A stretch of DNA of 64,000 bases from contig NW_020167526.1 in assembly GCF_001641265.1 (NCBI RefSeq), positions 62,001-126,000 of the forward strand, given 5' to 3'. The position numbers and the translations under genes were made by a program. The notes under the pieces are model-generated. The model was not told the origin of the DNA and did not search any database. It was given only the letters and a program-made list of their open reading frames with translations. How positions within the stretch are numbered: the stretch's first letter is position 1; each line of letters opens with the position of its first letter. The DNA comes from Pseudogymnoascus destructans (Eukaryota > Ascomycota > Leotiomycetes > Thelebolales > Thelebolaceae). Shown in pieces: positions 46,342 to 57,235 of this stretch.

Positions 46342-48515
46342 ATCGTTGGTTCAGAAACCACTGCCTGGAGGCGGTTGGCGAAAGCGAACTGGGACGCGAA
46401 AGCGATTATGGGACACTTCGGGAGCGGACTCGCGATGCGACACGACCGACCATGAACACGACAACGTAACAATGCTGTAAATATATATAAATTATAGAAT
46501 TAAATAATTAAAAAAGATTTGGATCAATATTGTCAGGTAGTGACTGATCATCACTGCCACCGTCACTTGCATCGTGAACCATGTCATAGTCCAAGCCTGC
46601 AAAGTTCACGTACCCACTCTCCTCGATGGCTAACAGTCGGTCCTCCTCCTCCTTCTCCTTACGTTTCTTCTGTGTAACGTCCGGGTCAATGATTTCTGTA
46701 CGTAAGCCAATTGGTGGCTCCATGTCTGGGTTACTTTTTTGAAATTCATGTAGGTCCTTTTTCTGTGTACGTTCTGCCTTCCGTGCATCGATGCCAGCAC
46801 GGAGCTGCATCTTACGCTCAACATTCACCATGCGTGTTCTCTCTCTTTTCTCCTGTGCTTCTTCTAAAATTGCTCCTTTACCTTCTTCTCAATCCTTTGC
46901 CGTGCATGTTCAACTGTAATAGCACCACCTTTTTGAATAGATTTCTGACTTCTAACCTTCCGCTGTCATTGCTCAGTCATAATAGTAGTAATTTGTACAA
47001 GCTCTGACCGGAACAGCTCAGCCTCTGTTAACTGAGTTTGGATTTCAGTATAAGAAGACGCCCACTTTTGCCGTGACGGTGAACTAAGGATCTTATCAAA
47101 TGTTTGACTCCATGTTGAAAGATCATAACTTGCTTGAAATAAGCATTGTGGTGTTTCTAAAACTTCTGGTTTTGCATATATAGCAACCTTCTCTTGAATC
47201 TTTTCATAGTTAGGTGGCCAAATACCTGCGTCTCTAAAAGATTTCATACAGTTACCCTTTGTAAATGTCTGCTTACGGATAGTAGACAAGTCTCTAAAGA
47301 AAGATATAACATTATAATCTGTATCAAAATTCCGGATTGCTTGTTGAATTGCACGTCGGTGCCAATGTTTATATTGTGCAAACACAGTAACATCTAGCGG
47401 TTGTAGAATATGTGTAAGATGAGACAGAAACACATGTAAGTGTATATTGTGTTGATGTGCAAGTATTATAAACTCTGGAACTTCATGTGAGATATGAGAG
47501 TCCATTATTAACAATTTTGTTCTTATAGACGGTGTATGTTGAATAAAATGCTGTAGATATTCCATTGCAAGCTCATAGGTTGTATATCCGGAATCGGATA
47601 CTGCAACTTTCTCATCACCGTGTAGATTGTCATGGTACCAACTTTCCATGTGTAATTTTCCTTGTATAATAAGGAACGGTGGAAGTGCCAGCAGCTGAAA
47701 TTGTCTCTATAACTGTAAGACTTTGTCTGTTCTCTGGAGCTTGTATATAAAGCTATAAATATTAGAATAATATAAAGTAGGATAAGTAGAAACAACTTAC
47801 CTCCTTTACTGTAGATGGTACCAACACATGTTCATCAGTGCTATTCCTACACAGAATCCAACTTCATCAAAGTTGTTTCACCTGCAGTAATATCTAGTTG
47901 ATTACACTCATCTTTGAATTCATCAAACCATTCTTTAATAGCTGATACTTCATGAGATGCAACCCGTGCTGCTTCAATTGGCTGGGTTTTTATTGTATGG
48001 AAGTTGTGTTGTTGTGTCTTAATCCATGTCTGGAACCACCTTTGTGATGGTGGTACACGCGTTGGAGTTTCTGCTGCATGTAGTTGGCAGATGGCATGAA
48101 CACCATAGGCTTAGTTGCACCGTACCCATTTTCATACGAGCGTTGGATGTATCTTTGTATAGCTGTAACTTGTAGATCAGACAGTAGTCTGTTCTGGCCC
48201 CTGCGTGGCACAGCGGTGCATTGTGGTAATGCGCATCATTGTCGTAGTCATATAGTCCGGAGTGTACTTGGGTTTACTCTGTACATCCGTGCTACTGTAG
48301 CACTCTTCTCTGTTGGGTTTTCATTTAAAAATTCAATGGCATTTAAAAGAGCTTCATTTTTATTTATTTCAACTACTGCATAGTTGTGGTTGTAGTTGTG
48401 CTTGTTGTCGGTCGTGTTAATGGTTGGTCGTGTCGCGTCGCGAGTCCGCTCCCGAAGTGTCCCATAATCGCTTTCGTGTCCCAGTCCTCCAGGCAGTGGT
48501 TTGAGAACCAACGAT
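46342..48515 (-). mobile_element. Pogo-type DNA transposon with long terminal inverted repeats
   Basis: A 2,174-bp element flanked by TA at 46340-46341 and 48516-48517. The terminal inverted repeats start ATCGTTGGTTC and extend about 95-110 bp; the low-coordinate copy carries an extra 16 bp (after CTGGAGG, near 46372) absent from the other. TA duplication, inverted repeats and a DDD transposase on the minus strand place it in the Tc1/mariner superfamily, pogo branch. It is inserted in the 3' end of the ankyrin pseudogene. Confidence 0.93.
46508..48480 (-). pseudogene. Transposase of the 46342-48515 pogo element, frameshifted
   Basis: Reading down the minus strand: N-terminal IEFLNENPTEKSATVARMYRVNPSTLR (Psq/CENP-B-like helix-turn-helix), PRRGQNRLLSDLQVTAIQRYI (second DNA-binding helix), EEWFDEFKDECNQLDI, then NFDEVGFCVGIA with the first catalytic Asp, LLIMDSHISHEV (second Asp), LQPLDVTVFAQYKHWHRRAIQ (third Asp) and a charged tail ending at 46508. 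An apparent intron with GTAAGT donor lies near 47736-47802. Frames change at least near 48210, 47990, 47850 and 46900, so the gene is dead or holds assembly errors, although the core of 46966-47649 is open. Confidence 0.85.
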
Positions 48516-48517
48516 TA

Positions 48518-48870
48518 GAGCAATCGTAGTAGCCAAAAGTCTAGTCAAGGATTCTGCATAATCGCCTATGTTTGCAGCAACAACTGCAAGTCTCCATCAC
48601 CTTGGGCAATGATTGCTAGTATCGATCCCCAGCTACGACATACCATCCTTAAGACTTTTGGGCCGCACAAGTATACTTTGAGGCTCTATATTTTGGGATT
48701 GCATGTATGCACTCTGGTTTTGCCAACGGTATGGATATGAAGGTGACAGTTGCTGGCAAAGACGTTATGGATTACTGTACGCACATAATGTAAGTCATGG
48801 CGTAACGCGGGGGATGGCATGACGTGGTGGAATTTCGAAGAGAACATAACAAATCTATAAATTTAACTAC
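48518..48870. other. Spacer between two pogo copies
   Basis: It may begin with the continuation of the ankyrin pseudogene. Near 48788 ATGTAAGTCATGGCG resembles the ends of the MITE at 49509 and may be the terminal repeat of the next pogo copy. No gene supported. Confidence 0.4.
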
Positions 48871-49508
48871 AATCAATGATAATACATGATCCACCGTCAC
48901 TTTCAGATTGTTCCCCTGCTTCTTCCTCAATATACTCATCAATTTAAATGTCTGAGGAGGCGTGCTTATCCTTTGTTTTGCACTTTTTCTTACTTGGGTT
49001 ATGTGTCGCCTTTTCTGCCTCCATTACCGCATCACACAATTCTTGCGTAGAAACATGAAAGTGACCCTTCAGAATAATCCTTTTCCCTTTCGTACGTACC
49101 ATACGTCACTTTATAACTGATCGCAGGTTGTTGGCAACGAGTTGGTGGACAATGCTACATGCTCAAAGTTGCTCTGATGCAACTGTGAGTTTTTGGACGT
49201 ACGTCTGCACTGGTGTTGACAGCACCCCACCACCATTAATCGTAGTTGTAAGGAGCGCATTTGCAGAGCGTAAGGTCATCCCATCTGGGGGGGAGCTGTT
49301 GATAAAGACTCGGTCAAAATATCATACTGATGTGGTGTTTTTGGTCAGTCAGGTTCGACTGATTGTTCATCATTGAGTAGTGTACGCAATGCTCGCTGGG
49401 GATTAAAAGGAAACAAGCCAGCGCCACAGTATGCTGACTCAATGTTCTGATGGTTGCATATATCAAGCCGTGCCTGGATGTATGCCTCCATCCATTCATA
49501 CTTCTGTA

Positions 49509-50307
49509 ATGTAAGTCGTGGGGATAGCGGCTACATGGGGATAGCGGCTACTTTGCCCACCCCACCAAAACCATGGTCACATGACCAACATTTAAACCTT
49601 AATATCTTTTGTAATGCTGCTTATACAGTTTAATCCTCTTAGACTATTTTTTCTTCATATAATAATCTAACGTGTGTAAAAATGCTAACAGTGCTAGCTC
49701 TGTTTTACAAGAGATATTAAGGTTTATATTTTTACCATATAATTATTTGTATGGTAAAAATTATACTATAAATAACTATTTAATAAGAACAGCTTATGCT
49801 CTAGAAAAATGAACTATAATGTATAAAGATATAAAGAGTAATAGCCTAAAAGGATTAAACTTTATAAGCAACATTGCAAAAGATATTAAGGTTTAAAACC
49901 TGGTCACATGACCATGGTTTTGGTGGGATGGTGTTGAGGGAAAGAGAATGGGAGCTTTTCCCCAGTGCAATCGTCGGGCTCCCCGATTGGCGCTTGGCGT
50001 GAGCAGATTGCCTCAGAACTCCGGCGCATTGGGTTTCAGGCCCAAACCCTTCTGTTACTCAGGGCATTTGGGTAGGCCCTCCGAAAAGACATAAATAATA
50101 CGTAGGCTCCGTAGGTAGTGTAGTAATTCAATTGATCTATTCATTCTATATACTGTAGTCTATTGTCGAGTTTTCCTGCCCGTTGCGCAAAAGCCCAAAG
50201 GTCTGGTCACCAAACACACCGCACGATTTGCGCGCGGTCGCAATATTTCGGGCCTTCCACCAACAGATGGGCAATCCCCATGTAGCCGCTATCCCCACGA
50301 CTTACGT
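49509..50307. mobile_element. MITE with long inverted repeats, TA target duplication, itself interrupted
   Basis: Flanked by TA at 49507-49508 and 50308-50309. Inner ends are ATGTAAGTCGTGGGG and, reversed, ACGTAAGTCGTGGGG; the arms run over 130 bp, including GGATAGCGGCTACATGGGG, CCACCAAAACCATGGTCAC and AAACCTTAATATC. A 334-bp solo LTR splits the high-coordinate arm; without it and one GATGG the MITE is 460 bp. No coding capacity. It carries a Tc1/mariner-type target and so was probably moved by a pogo-type transposase. Confidence 0.9.
49932..50265. mobile_element. 334-bp solo LTR inserted in a MITE arm
   Basis: Flanked by GATGG at 49927-49931 and 50266-50270; starts TGTTGAGGG and ends CCAACA. 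Removing it rebuilds GCCCATCCCACCAAAACC, the partner of GCCCACCCCACCAAAACC in the other arm. It is a different family from the LTRs at 43731 and 53702. Confidence 0.9.
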
Positions 50308-50571
50308 TATGCATGCAAGTTGTGCTTGGTTGAGTGGGGAGAGTGCTGCTGTTAGACGCTTTTTTAGGGGGCTGAATATCGCAACATCCAGTGGTTGTAG
50401 CAAGTGCGATGTATGAGGGGGAAGTATCAGTAATACAATATGGTTCTGCATGCAATGCGCAATGAAACTCCTGCTAATGTGTGAGTCGTGGCAGTCGCAT
50501 ATAAGAAGCTGGTGCTGACCATCTGCTTTTGCACGTGTTGTTGGTTCGAAGATGCATTTTAACCACTCCAA

Positions 50572-51017
50572 CCCATGGAGGTTGTGTTATAATATACAGG
50601 GGCTACAGTAAGCGACCACAGGTAGAACCACAGAAAAACTCTGCCCTTACGGCTGAAGGCCTGGAAGGGAGAAGAAAATTTACTCAACAGGTTGCTTGTC
50701 CAGCCTTTTGTATTCGCAGAGAAGAACCACTGTATTATGGCTACAGTAACATGACATCATGGTTACAGGGCCAGGGCCTAGTAACGTGATGTGTGAGTCA
50801 CAGGGGGCAAGCGGGGTAGGCTGCCATGTGACAGGGCTAATGGATAGTTGTAGAAACTAGTGGATATTGGATAGTTGAGCTATCCACGAACTATCCTGAA
50901 TATCTAGCTATCCGCCAACTATCCAGATTACCCATGAGGCACGACGCCACTATATAAGTAGATAGTATTGCCTTAGATAGGAGCTTCGTGCTCAACTCAA
51001 TATAGTATTCTTTACAA
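50572..51017. other. Repeat-derived spacer with an LTR-like stretch
   Basis: No gene. From about 50827 (TGTGACAGGG) to 51016 (CTTTACA) the sequence has TG/CA ends, repeated TAGTTG/CTATCC motifs and a TATATAAG box, like a short LTR, but the flanking five bases do not match, so this is tentative. Confidence 0.4.
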
Positions 51018-51235
51018 TACCTTGAGATATAAAGTTGCCTGTTGCCCCTGAGTCTATCATAGCCCTTGTAGATAACACCTGTTGTTTGAAATGGAGTTGA
51101 ATAGGGATTAACAGGTGTGTGATGTTACGATGGTCATAGAGGTCATGATGCCAGTCCAGGAAAAGTAATCTAGATTGAATCTAAAGACAGAAGAAGAAGA
51201 AGAAGGAAGGTGAGGCTATTCCTCATAACATATTG
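51018..51235 (-). mobile_element. Fragments of another LTR retrotransposon
   Basis: On the minus strand, 51070-51030 encodes TRAMIDSGATGNFIS, the aspartic-protease active site (DSG) of a gypsy-type pol. Just before it, 51122-51230 matches the 3' half of the solo LTR at 43731-43938, ending CATCGTAACA. LTR and protease are separated by only about 50 bp, so PBS and gag are deleted. Confidence 0.7.
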
Positions 51236-51380
51236 GAAAGCCTTTGTGTCTAATCCCCTGCCTCCTCTGTCAAGTTAACCTTACGCAAGAAACCTCTGTG
51301 TCTTCTATCGTTTAGAAGTCAGCGTTATACACTGGTTGATGACTGCAGGCGGAATCCATGATTGGAGAACATTCTTGCCC

Positions 51381-53602
51381 TTAAAGATCCTGAGGGGTGG
51401 GAGGATGGTTCCGCCTGTGCAGATGCACTTTGCGTACAAATAACACAGGTGAGGCAAATGGTGCTTTGCTAGCTTCGATGAATCCTTTGGTAAGATTGTC
51501 CTCCACGTATTTCTTCACAAGATCAAGCTCTTCTCGAGACATGTTATAGAGTGGTGCATGCCCTAGTTTCGAGTTCCCTTCTAACACAATGTGATGGTCT
51601 GCATATCTGTTTGGGAGGATCAGTTTTGGGTTGATTTCTTTTATTTCCTCCTTTGCTTGTTCAGCGAGTATATCTTTAAATGATACTGCAAAAACCTTAG
51701 CTCCTTTCTGCTTCCGAAGCATATTGAATGGTGCAGCTCCAATCATTGTAACAGTGCATTTGTTCTTGTTCTTATAATGAGGTTGGAGGGCTGGCTTCAG
51801 AGCTTCTTTATCTTGTATTTCCTTCTCAGCTTGGGGACTTGTAGTTTTCACTTTTAAAGTGTCTGTTGGTGTAGTGTGCTGGCAGTGACCCTTTGTAAAG
51901 ATGACTTGGTCGTTTACCATATTGAGTGTGACTCCATGCTGCTTCATCCAAGCTTTCCCAAGAATGATAGAATGTTTCCCAAGAGTAGTAATGAATAGAG
52001 GGCATAGACTTTCAACGTGACCTCCAATTTGTAGTCGAGGGTATATAGCATGCGTAACTGTAGGTGCTGCAACTCTATTAAATCCTTTGATGTTCTTTGG
52101 TTTTATAAGTTGGATAGGAGAGATATTCTCAATTTCACAAATTCGTTTTGCGTCAACAGCATTCACAAAGCTTCCACCTGTTGCACCGCTATCCATTAAG
52201 GCTTGCATGACAATTTGATTCCTTCCTATTCTGCAGGTAGCTAAGAATGGAGTGTCATAGTCGAAATGGGATAATGATGAGGCAGAGGAGGCAATTCTTG
52301 CTGTAGAACCTCTAGCGACGTCTTTTCTAGAGGCTATTCTTTTCCCGACTCATACTGGGTAGGATCCTCAGTATCAGAGATCTCATTGAGTCTGCCTTTC
52401 TGTTTCTGAGGGCAGTCATGAGCACGATGGCCGCTTTCGTGGCAATGGAAGCATTTGCCAAGCTTCATGAGCGATTCTTTCTCAGGATCTTGGTGGGGAG
52501 AGCGGTAGAGCTTCTTCTGTGGTGCCACTATTTCAACAGCAGTACTAGCAGTAGGGTTCTGGCCACTCTGCTTCTGGTAGGCGAACGGCTGTGGCTTCAT
52601 TCTCTTCTCCTTTTCTTGAATTCTCTGTAGGTTTTGGTCCACAAGCATGCATTTCTTCGCGAATTCATGTAGGGTGGTAGCTCCCATTTCTGCAACAAGG
52701 GCTTTCTGCATGCCTTGGTTGATTTTAAATCGGAGATCGTCAAGCAAGGTCTCTTCTGAGTAGTCCAGCTCTGCAGTGAGTCTCTGGAATTCAGCCCAGA
52801 ATGTTGTGAAGGTATTCTTGCCTTGGTATAACTTGCGATACTCAGTTTGTGCAGTGTGTCTCCTATCGGGGTCGCTAAACACTTTCTCGAGGAGTTGGAG
52901 GATTTCTTCTGCTGACTGAAGCATGTTTGGTGAGGTAATGCGAAGCCTTGGGTTCACATGGTGAACTGCGAGTCCTCCTAGTCTGCTTTGGAGATAACTC
53001 ATCTGCATCTTGTCATTTGGGAAGTGGTCGATGTTGGCTTCCAGCTTGAGTCGGATCTTCACAACCCAGTCTTCAAAAGCTGGTTCAATCCCATCTGTAA
53101 GAATAGGAGGATCCGGAATGCGAGCAGACTGGCGAGGTGCTGCATTGCGAATAGGAGCTGTATTCTCAAGATATTTTTGAATGCCTTGCAGTTCAGTAAT
53201 CTTTTCATCCTTGTCTTAAATTTCTTCTTGGAGCTGTAGAATAGCATCATTTCGCTCTGCAATAGTAGCATCAGAAGCTTGACCGACGATGAGGTAGTCC
53301 TTCATAATGGCTTTCAACATTGACCAGGTGTACTCTTGGCTGCTAGGTGACAGCTTTTGGAATTCAGTGTAGGTGTTGACATTCCAATTCCTCATCTGGT
53401 GGCCGTTTGATAGTATAGACTGGTGTCTTTCTTGAGCTGTTTTGCCCATCCTCTTGAAATCTTCTTGGGCTTCGAGGAAGTCATCTTGAAGTTCATCTCT
53501 CTTCTCAGACTCATCTGCCAAGGTTGTTTTCTCATTTATAGACTCATAGTCTTCTGAGTTTCGGTCAGCCATCTTCGCTTTTTCTTTGGCTGTGTGTGCC
53601 AT
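51381..53602 (-). pseudogene. gag-pol remnant of the gypsy element
   Basis: Gag starts at MAHTAKEKAKMADRNS (53602), meets an in-frame TAA at 53216-53218 where CAA would fit, and resumes QGIQKYLENTAPIR. The retrotransposon-gag core follows (EPAFEDWVVKIRLKLEANIDHFP ... YRKLYQGKNTFTTFWAEFQRL) and a CCHC knuckle CFHCHESGHRAHDC near 52461-52420. After a stop the pol frame carries the protease active site ALMDSGATGGSFV (about 52206-52168), LGKAWMKQHG, and the entry to reverse transcriptase LYNMSREELDLVKKYVEDNL ... ASPVLFVRK, where homology ends. No RT catalytic motif is present. Confidence 0.85.
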
Positions 53603-53701
53603 AGCAGCTTTGCTATTCTTTCAGTTTTCGTATTCAGTAGATCAGACTCGTATCGCCAAAGGCCCTATTGTGCAGTTTGTCGACTGTAGGAGCCACTCGA
53701 T

Positions 53702-54552
53702 TTGGCTCTGTTTCCTAAGACAACACACTGTCTTAGGAAAAAGAGCCAAAGGGTCATAGCTTAGACTATTCCACAACGCAGCAATCAAGTGTATGATGTA
53801 GTGGAGTGGTTTAGACAAGTTGTAACAAATGTTGAGTCTGAGAACTCAGGGATAAGTCAGAGGTTAGCACCTCACTGACTTTTCAGAAACAAGGAATAAC
53901 AAGATCAATGCTTGGAAGCTTGAAAAAGACGTGGAAGTATGTGATAGTCAATTTACTGTATTGTCTGCTTGCCCTTTTTTAAGGAAAGGGCAATCCTATT
54001 TATGCTAAAGGAGTGTAGTTCTCTCATTTTCCAAGACTTTCCTGGCTAACCAGGCTTGGTAACTGTAGTCGACGTAAGAGAATCCCATAGAACCCATCTC
54101 CTAGGTTCCTAGCCTATAGGACCAAAGTCAGAGTACCCCTATAGACAAATTATGTCATAACTTAACCAATCTTGTGGGTAACTAAGGAGCGATGACGTGT
54201 AATGAATCATAGACGGTTGTAGAAGCTTTTGAAGCTATCGTTCATGTTCCTAGGCCTCTAGTTGATAGAGATATGTCATGTGTAGTATTAGCCCAGTAAC
54301 TAAGGAGTGATGTCATGTAATGAATCATAGAGGGTTGTAGAGATATGCTATGTGGTCATATCGGCCCAGTAACTAAGGAGCAATGACGTGTAATGAATCA
54401 TAGAGGGTTGTAGCAATCATTGAGTAGTATTGCTCTTGTTGTTGGTGTGACAAGCCAAAATATGTATAGTGACTTGTAGGTTTGAGGAGGAGATTTCTAA
54501 GTTTGCTCTTGAGTTTGATAGCAAACTGAGTGCAACGAATGTCAGTATGACA
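53702..54552 (-). repeat. LTR of the gypsy element
   Basis: In element orientation it begins at 54552 with TGTCATACTGACATTCG. The interior holds three near-identical stretches around GTAACTAAGGAG...AATGAATCATAGA (starting near 54179, 54297 and 54370). It ends near 53702 in a long palindrome (TTTGGCTCTGTTTCC ... GGAAAAAGAGCCAAA), so the last base is approximate. Confidence 0.8.
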
Positions 54553-54672
54553 GTCTCCCCCTTCATCAGGTTTACCTCAATTATACAACAATCCATACTA
54601 CTCTTCCAAATCCTGAACAGTAGCTAAGATTCTACATGCCTGACAAAATCCATTGAACTATCACAGGAACAC

Positions 54673-54960
54673 ATGCCATCTATCTTTGTATCAAATACAG
54701 TACTCTCTACTATTCTTGAAGCCCGTACAGTGTTAAACACACCTACAAAGCGATATATTCAAAAGTTAGCAGATGCAACAGAGCGACTAAATACATGCAA
54801 TTTTCTACAACAACGTGATACTGACAATCTACGATCAATTGTTCAAGCTCAAGCTCGGAGAGTACAGCAAAAAGGCAAGCGAGCAATTTTAAAGGGTCAT
54901 TTTCATATTTCTACAAGGGAATTGCAGCTATAGGTCATTGAAGCAGAGGAGGCTACTTAA
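54673..54960 (+). pseudogene. C-terminal fragment of a pogo-type transposase
   Basis: Plus-strand SNTVLSTILEARTVLNTPTKRYIQ, DNLRSIVQAQARRVQQ and GKRAILKGHFHISTRELQ match, in pattern, the tail of the transposase at 48870-50571 (KGKRIILKGHFHVSTQEL). The upstream part is cut by the gypsy LTR ending at 54552. Confidence 0.75.
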
Positions 54961-55097
54961 CATTGTTAAGGAGAGGACCAGTCTTATTCCAAGGAAGGTG
55001 CACAATGCAAGAGGCCATATTGTCTTTTCCAAGGTAATAATATCGGCATTTGCATACTAGGCGGTGCTAACAATGCATAGAAAAGCTCACTTGGGAT

Positions 55098-55648
55098 TTG
55101 CCGCGAAAGAAGCCATGCCTTTCCTCGCCCATCGGTGTTCCTTTATTGCGATTACCCACCGAAATAATTTTCCAAATTATATCTGAAAATGTAGACCGAG
55201 AAAATCTCTTGAGGGCTTCCCAAGTGAAGCCTTTGAAGCACGTCCTTACCATGGATCTTTTCCGTTCTGCCTACACCGAGGAAGTTAGGCGTGGAGAGTA
55301 TACACCTGATAAAGCAATGGACACTATTACCAAACACATCAAAAAACCCCAGAAGAGGTTCTGATGATTTTTGAAGTCACTTGGAAAGGCATAGTCCATG
55401 CAGGGGACTTAAAAGGCACATTTTCTTTCCTGCAGGACCTTTGTGACAGATTGAATGATGCAGATTTAGATTTCAACATCGTGCTACCGTCACTGGTAAC
55501 TCTGTATGATAACGTTATTCGAGAGACCTCATGGGAGGCTTGGGCAGGCGGGTTTACAGCAGCAGGTTACTTAGTCGAGGAACATCGAAGTGATAGCACT
55601 TTAAAGATAACACGAAGGATACAGCATGATGCTGCTTCTAGGGGATGA
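55098..55648 (+). pseudogene. F-box-like gene remnant
   Basis: The first frame gives LLRLPTEIIFQIISENVDRENLLRAS, an F-box-like helix pair, then KHVLTMDLFRSAYTEEVRRGEYTPDKAMDT, and stops at 55364. A second frame from about 55364 continues with FEVTWKGIVHAGDLKGTFSFLQDLCDRLND and ends at 55648. One frame change near 55362 would join them. F-box proteins recruit substrates to SCF ubiquitin ligases; the rest is unknown. I call it a remnant because of the break and the surrounding repeats, but an intron cannot be excluded. Confidence 0.5.
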
Positions 55649-55789
55649 GAAATAGTATGCCAGAGCGTGTCAAAAGGCCAGCAGGACAAAGCCTTCTGTG
55701 TGTTAAAGGGGCTACGTCAATATTACGATATAGAGTTGTATCGTGAGGAGAAGAGGTATCTCGAACGGGGGCATTCTGAAGGAAGAAGA

Positions 55790-56110
55790 TTAATGACGCC
55801 CTGATCGAAGTTGTTCGGGCAATGCTCCATCTTGCTATTCAGGAACGTCGATGGGTCAAGGCCTCCCGTTAGGCATATGCACTGTTGGGCCTCAATAGAG
55901 ATGTCAACAGTTACATACAAACACTCGAAAACATCTGCAGCAACGCCATCTCCTGTCTGCGTGACATACATGAGCTGGGAGTGTTGCAGGGTTATACAAT
56001 AGCCAGTAATGTTCTCGTCCACCCGGATCGGCCAGATATTATCTGAATTGACTTTGAACGAGCCGAGCTTATACGTCCACGAGCAGTACTATGAAGTCTA
56101 TCACCAAATC
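55790..56110 (+). pseudogene. Protein-kinase-like remnant
   Basis: The frame reads ISCLRDIHELGVLQGYTIASNVLVHPDRPDII, stop, IDFERAELIRPRA. This has the spacing of a kinase catalytic loop (IH..GV.HGD....N.L) and metal-binding segment (IDFE.A), but HGD has become QGY, and a TGA at 56044-56046 stands where Trp or Arg is expected. It is the end of a decayed kinase-fold gene of the kind common in fungal accessory regions. Confidence 0.45.
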
Positions 56111-57235
56111 AGAAACGGAGATGCCCGAGGGGCAAAGAAAGGATACCAAGAGAACGCCTTTATCAGAGATACGCCAAGCTAGAACGGAGCTGGCGAGATT
56201 ATCTCGACCTATGACATAGTGGAAGCGGGGGGTAATGGGAGACGACACAGTCTGAATGATGAGGGTACAGTTTAGAGGGGCAGTTTGGGATATCCTGAAA
56301 CTAGCAATGTAGAGTACATAGTACTATTTTATTGTTCGTCTACATAATATTAACTGTGGAACAATATCCGTAGGATCCGTGGCAGTAGCTAGAGATATAT
56401 TCTTATAATTGAAGCTATTCTAACTACTATATATATATACTGTTACGGGCTCTATTCCTGTGCCTGTTCGCGGCTCGGATCCTGAAACCCTCCTGGTTTC
56501 CTTCAGAATCGAAGCTTTAGAACCGGAAGATCCAGTATCCGGAGGATCATGAAGCTGGCTGACTGTCGGAAGGGCAGCGTTCAGTCTTCGTATCAATAGA
56601 GAGCTTGACCACGTAACTATCTACAACATGACTTCCCACTGCCCTGTTCAGCCAAGGCTCTCTTACACTGACACAGCTTCGGTATCAGGGCCCTGATCCC
56701 TGCTTCCGGGCCGAGAATTCAACATTAACCGTTAAATACATCGTTTCTATAGGTCCATCTGATTCCTTGCGGCCCATACCACTGACTGCGAAGTCTGTCC
56801 AGTGATTCCTTTGCAACATCTGTATAGTTCCTGAACAACCCTATTATGTCGTTGGCATCCGTCCACCGATCCTCCGAAATGGCATTTGGCGACAGGTTGT
56901 GAGATTGGCGATCGCAACGGAAAACCTCCAAAGCTTAGAAGCATCATATGGACAATACGGACAGCACCTGCTAGGCTTTCAACTTTCGTATCTCCTAGAT
57001 GCACAGACAGACACTTCCCCTGAAATGAAAGGAGACGGTGGTACATTTTTGATTCATGAAGGGGTGCCATACAGAGGGGGCCAGCTGACTAAGACCTTCG
57101 GTCCGAAGCCTTTCGGTCCGGGCCAACAACAACAACAACAAATACAGACAGCCTCAACTCCAACTATCAACGTCAATCTCCGACTCGATTCATCCACATT
57201 AGCAAGTTGGAAACATTAGCCGCTATTCTATTGTT
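56111..57235. other. Spacer with minor remnants
   Basis: On the minus strand 56931-56725 reads NLSPNAISEDRWTDANDIIGLFRNYTDVAKESLDRLRSQWY, protein-like but too short to place. A (CAA)n run sits at 57126-57139, in the likely 5' leader of the next gene. Nothing else recognised. Confidence 0.4.

Larger units (their letters stand above)
48870..50571 (-). pseudogene. Third pogo-type transposase, split by a MITE
   Basis: From high to low coordinates: LLICDCHDSHISRSF (second Asp), PHTSHLLQPLDVAIFSPLKKRL (third Asp), LNQAQLACI, then the 49509-50307 insert, then QKYEWMEAYIQARLDICNHQNIES, PFNPQRALRTLL, a TGA at 49374-49376, FINSSPPDGMTLRSAN, TKGKRIILKGHFHVSTQEL and an acidic tail to about 48875. Removing the insert and one TA joins LACI to QKYEW in frame. 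The N-terminal half and catalytic start are missing beyond 50571. Confidence 0.82.
51381..54552 (-). mobile_element. Gypsy-type (Ty3) LTR retrotransposon, 3' truncated
   Basis: The order on the minus strand is LTR (54552-53702), about 100 bp of leader, gag (53602-52334), protease and the first residues of reverse transcriptase (to about 51430). Most of RT, RNase H, integrase and the second LTR are gone. The LTR family is that of the solo LTR at 15753-16617. Confidence 0.88.

Noticed and set aside
52334..53602. Reading the gypsy gag as a domesticated host gene
   Set aside because: It has an in-frame stop, lies directly after its own LTR and continues into a broken pol, so it is an ordinary dead element.
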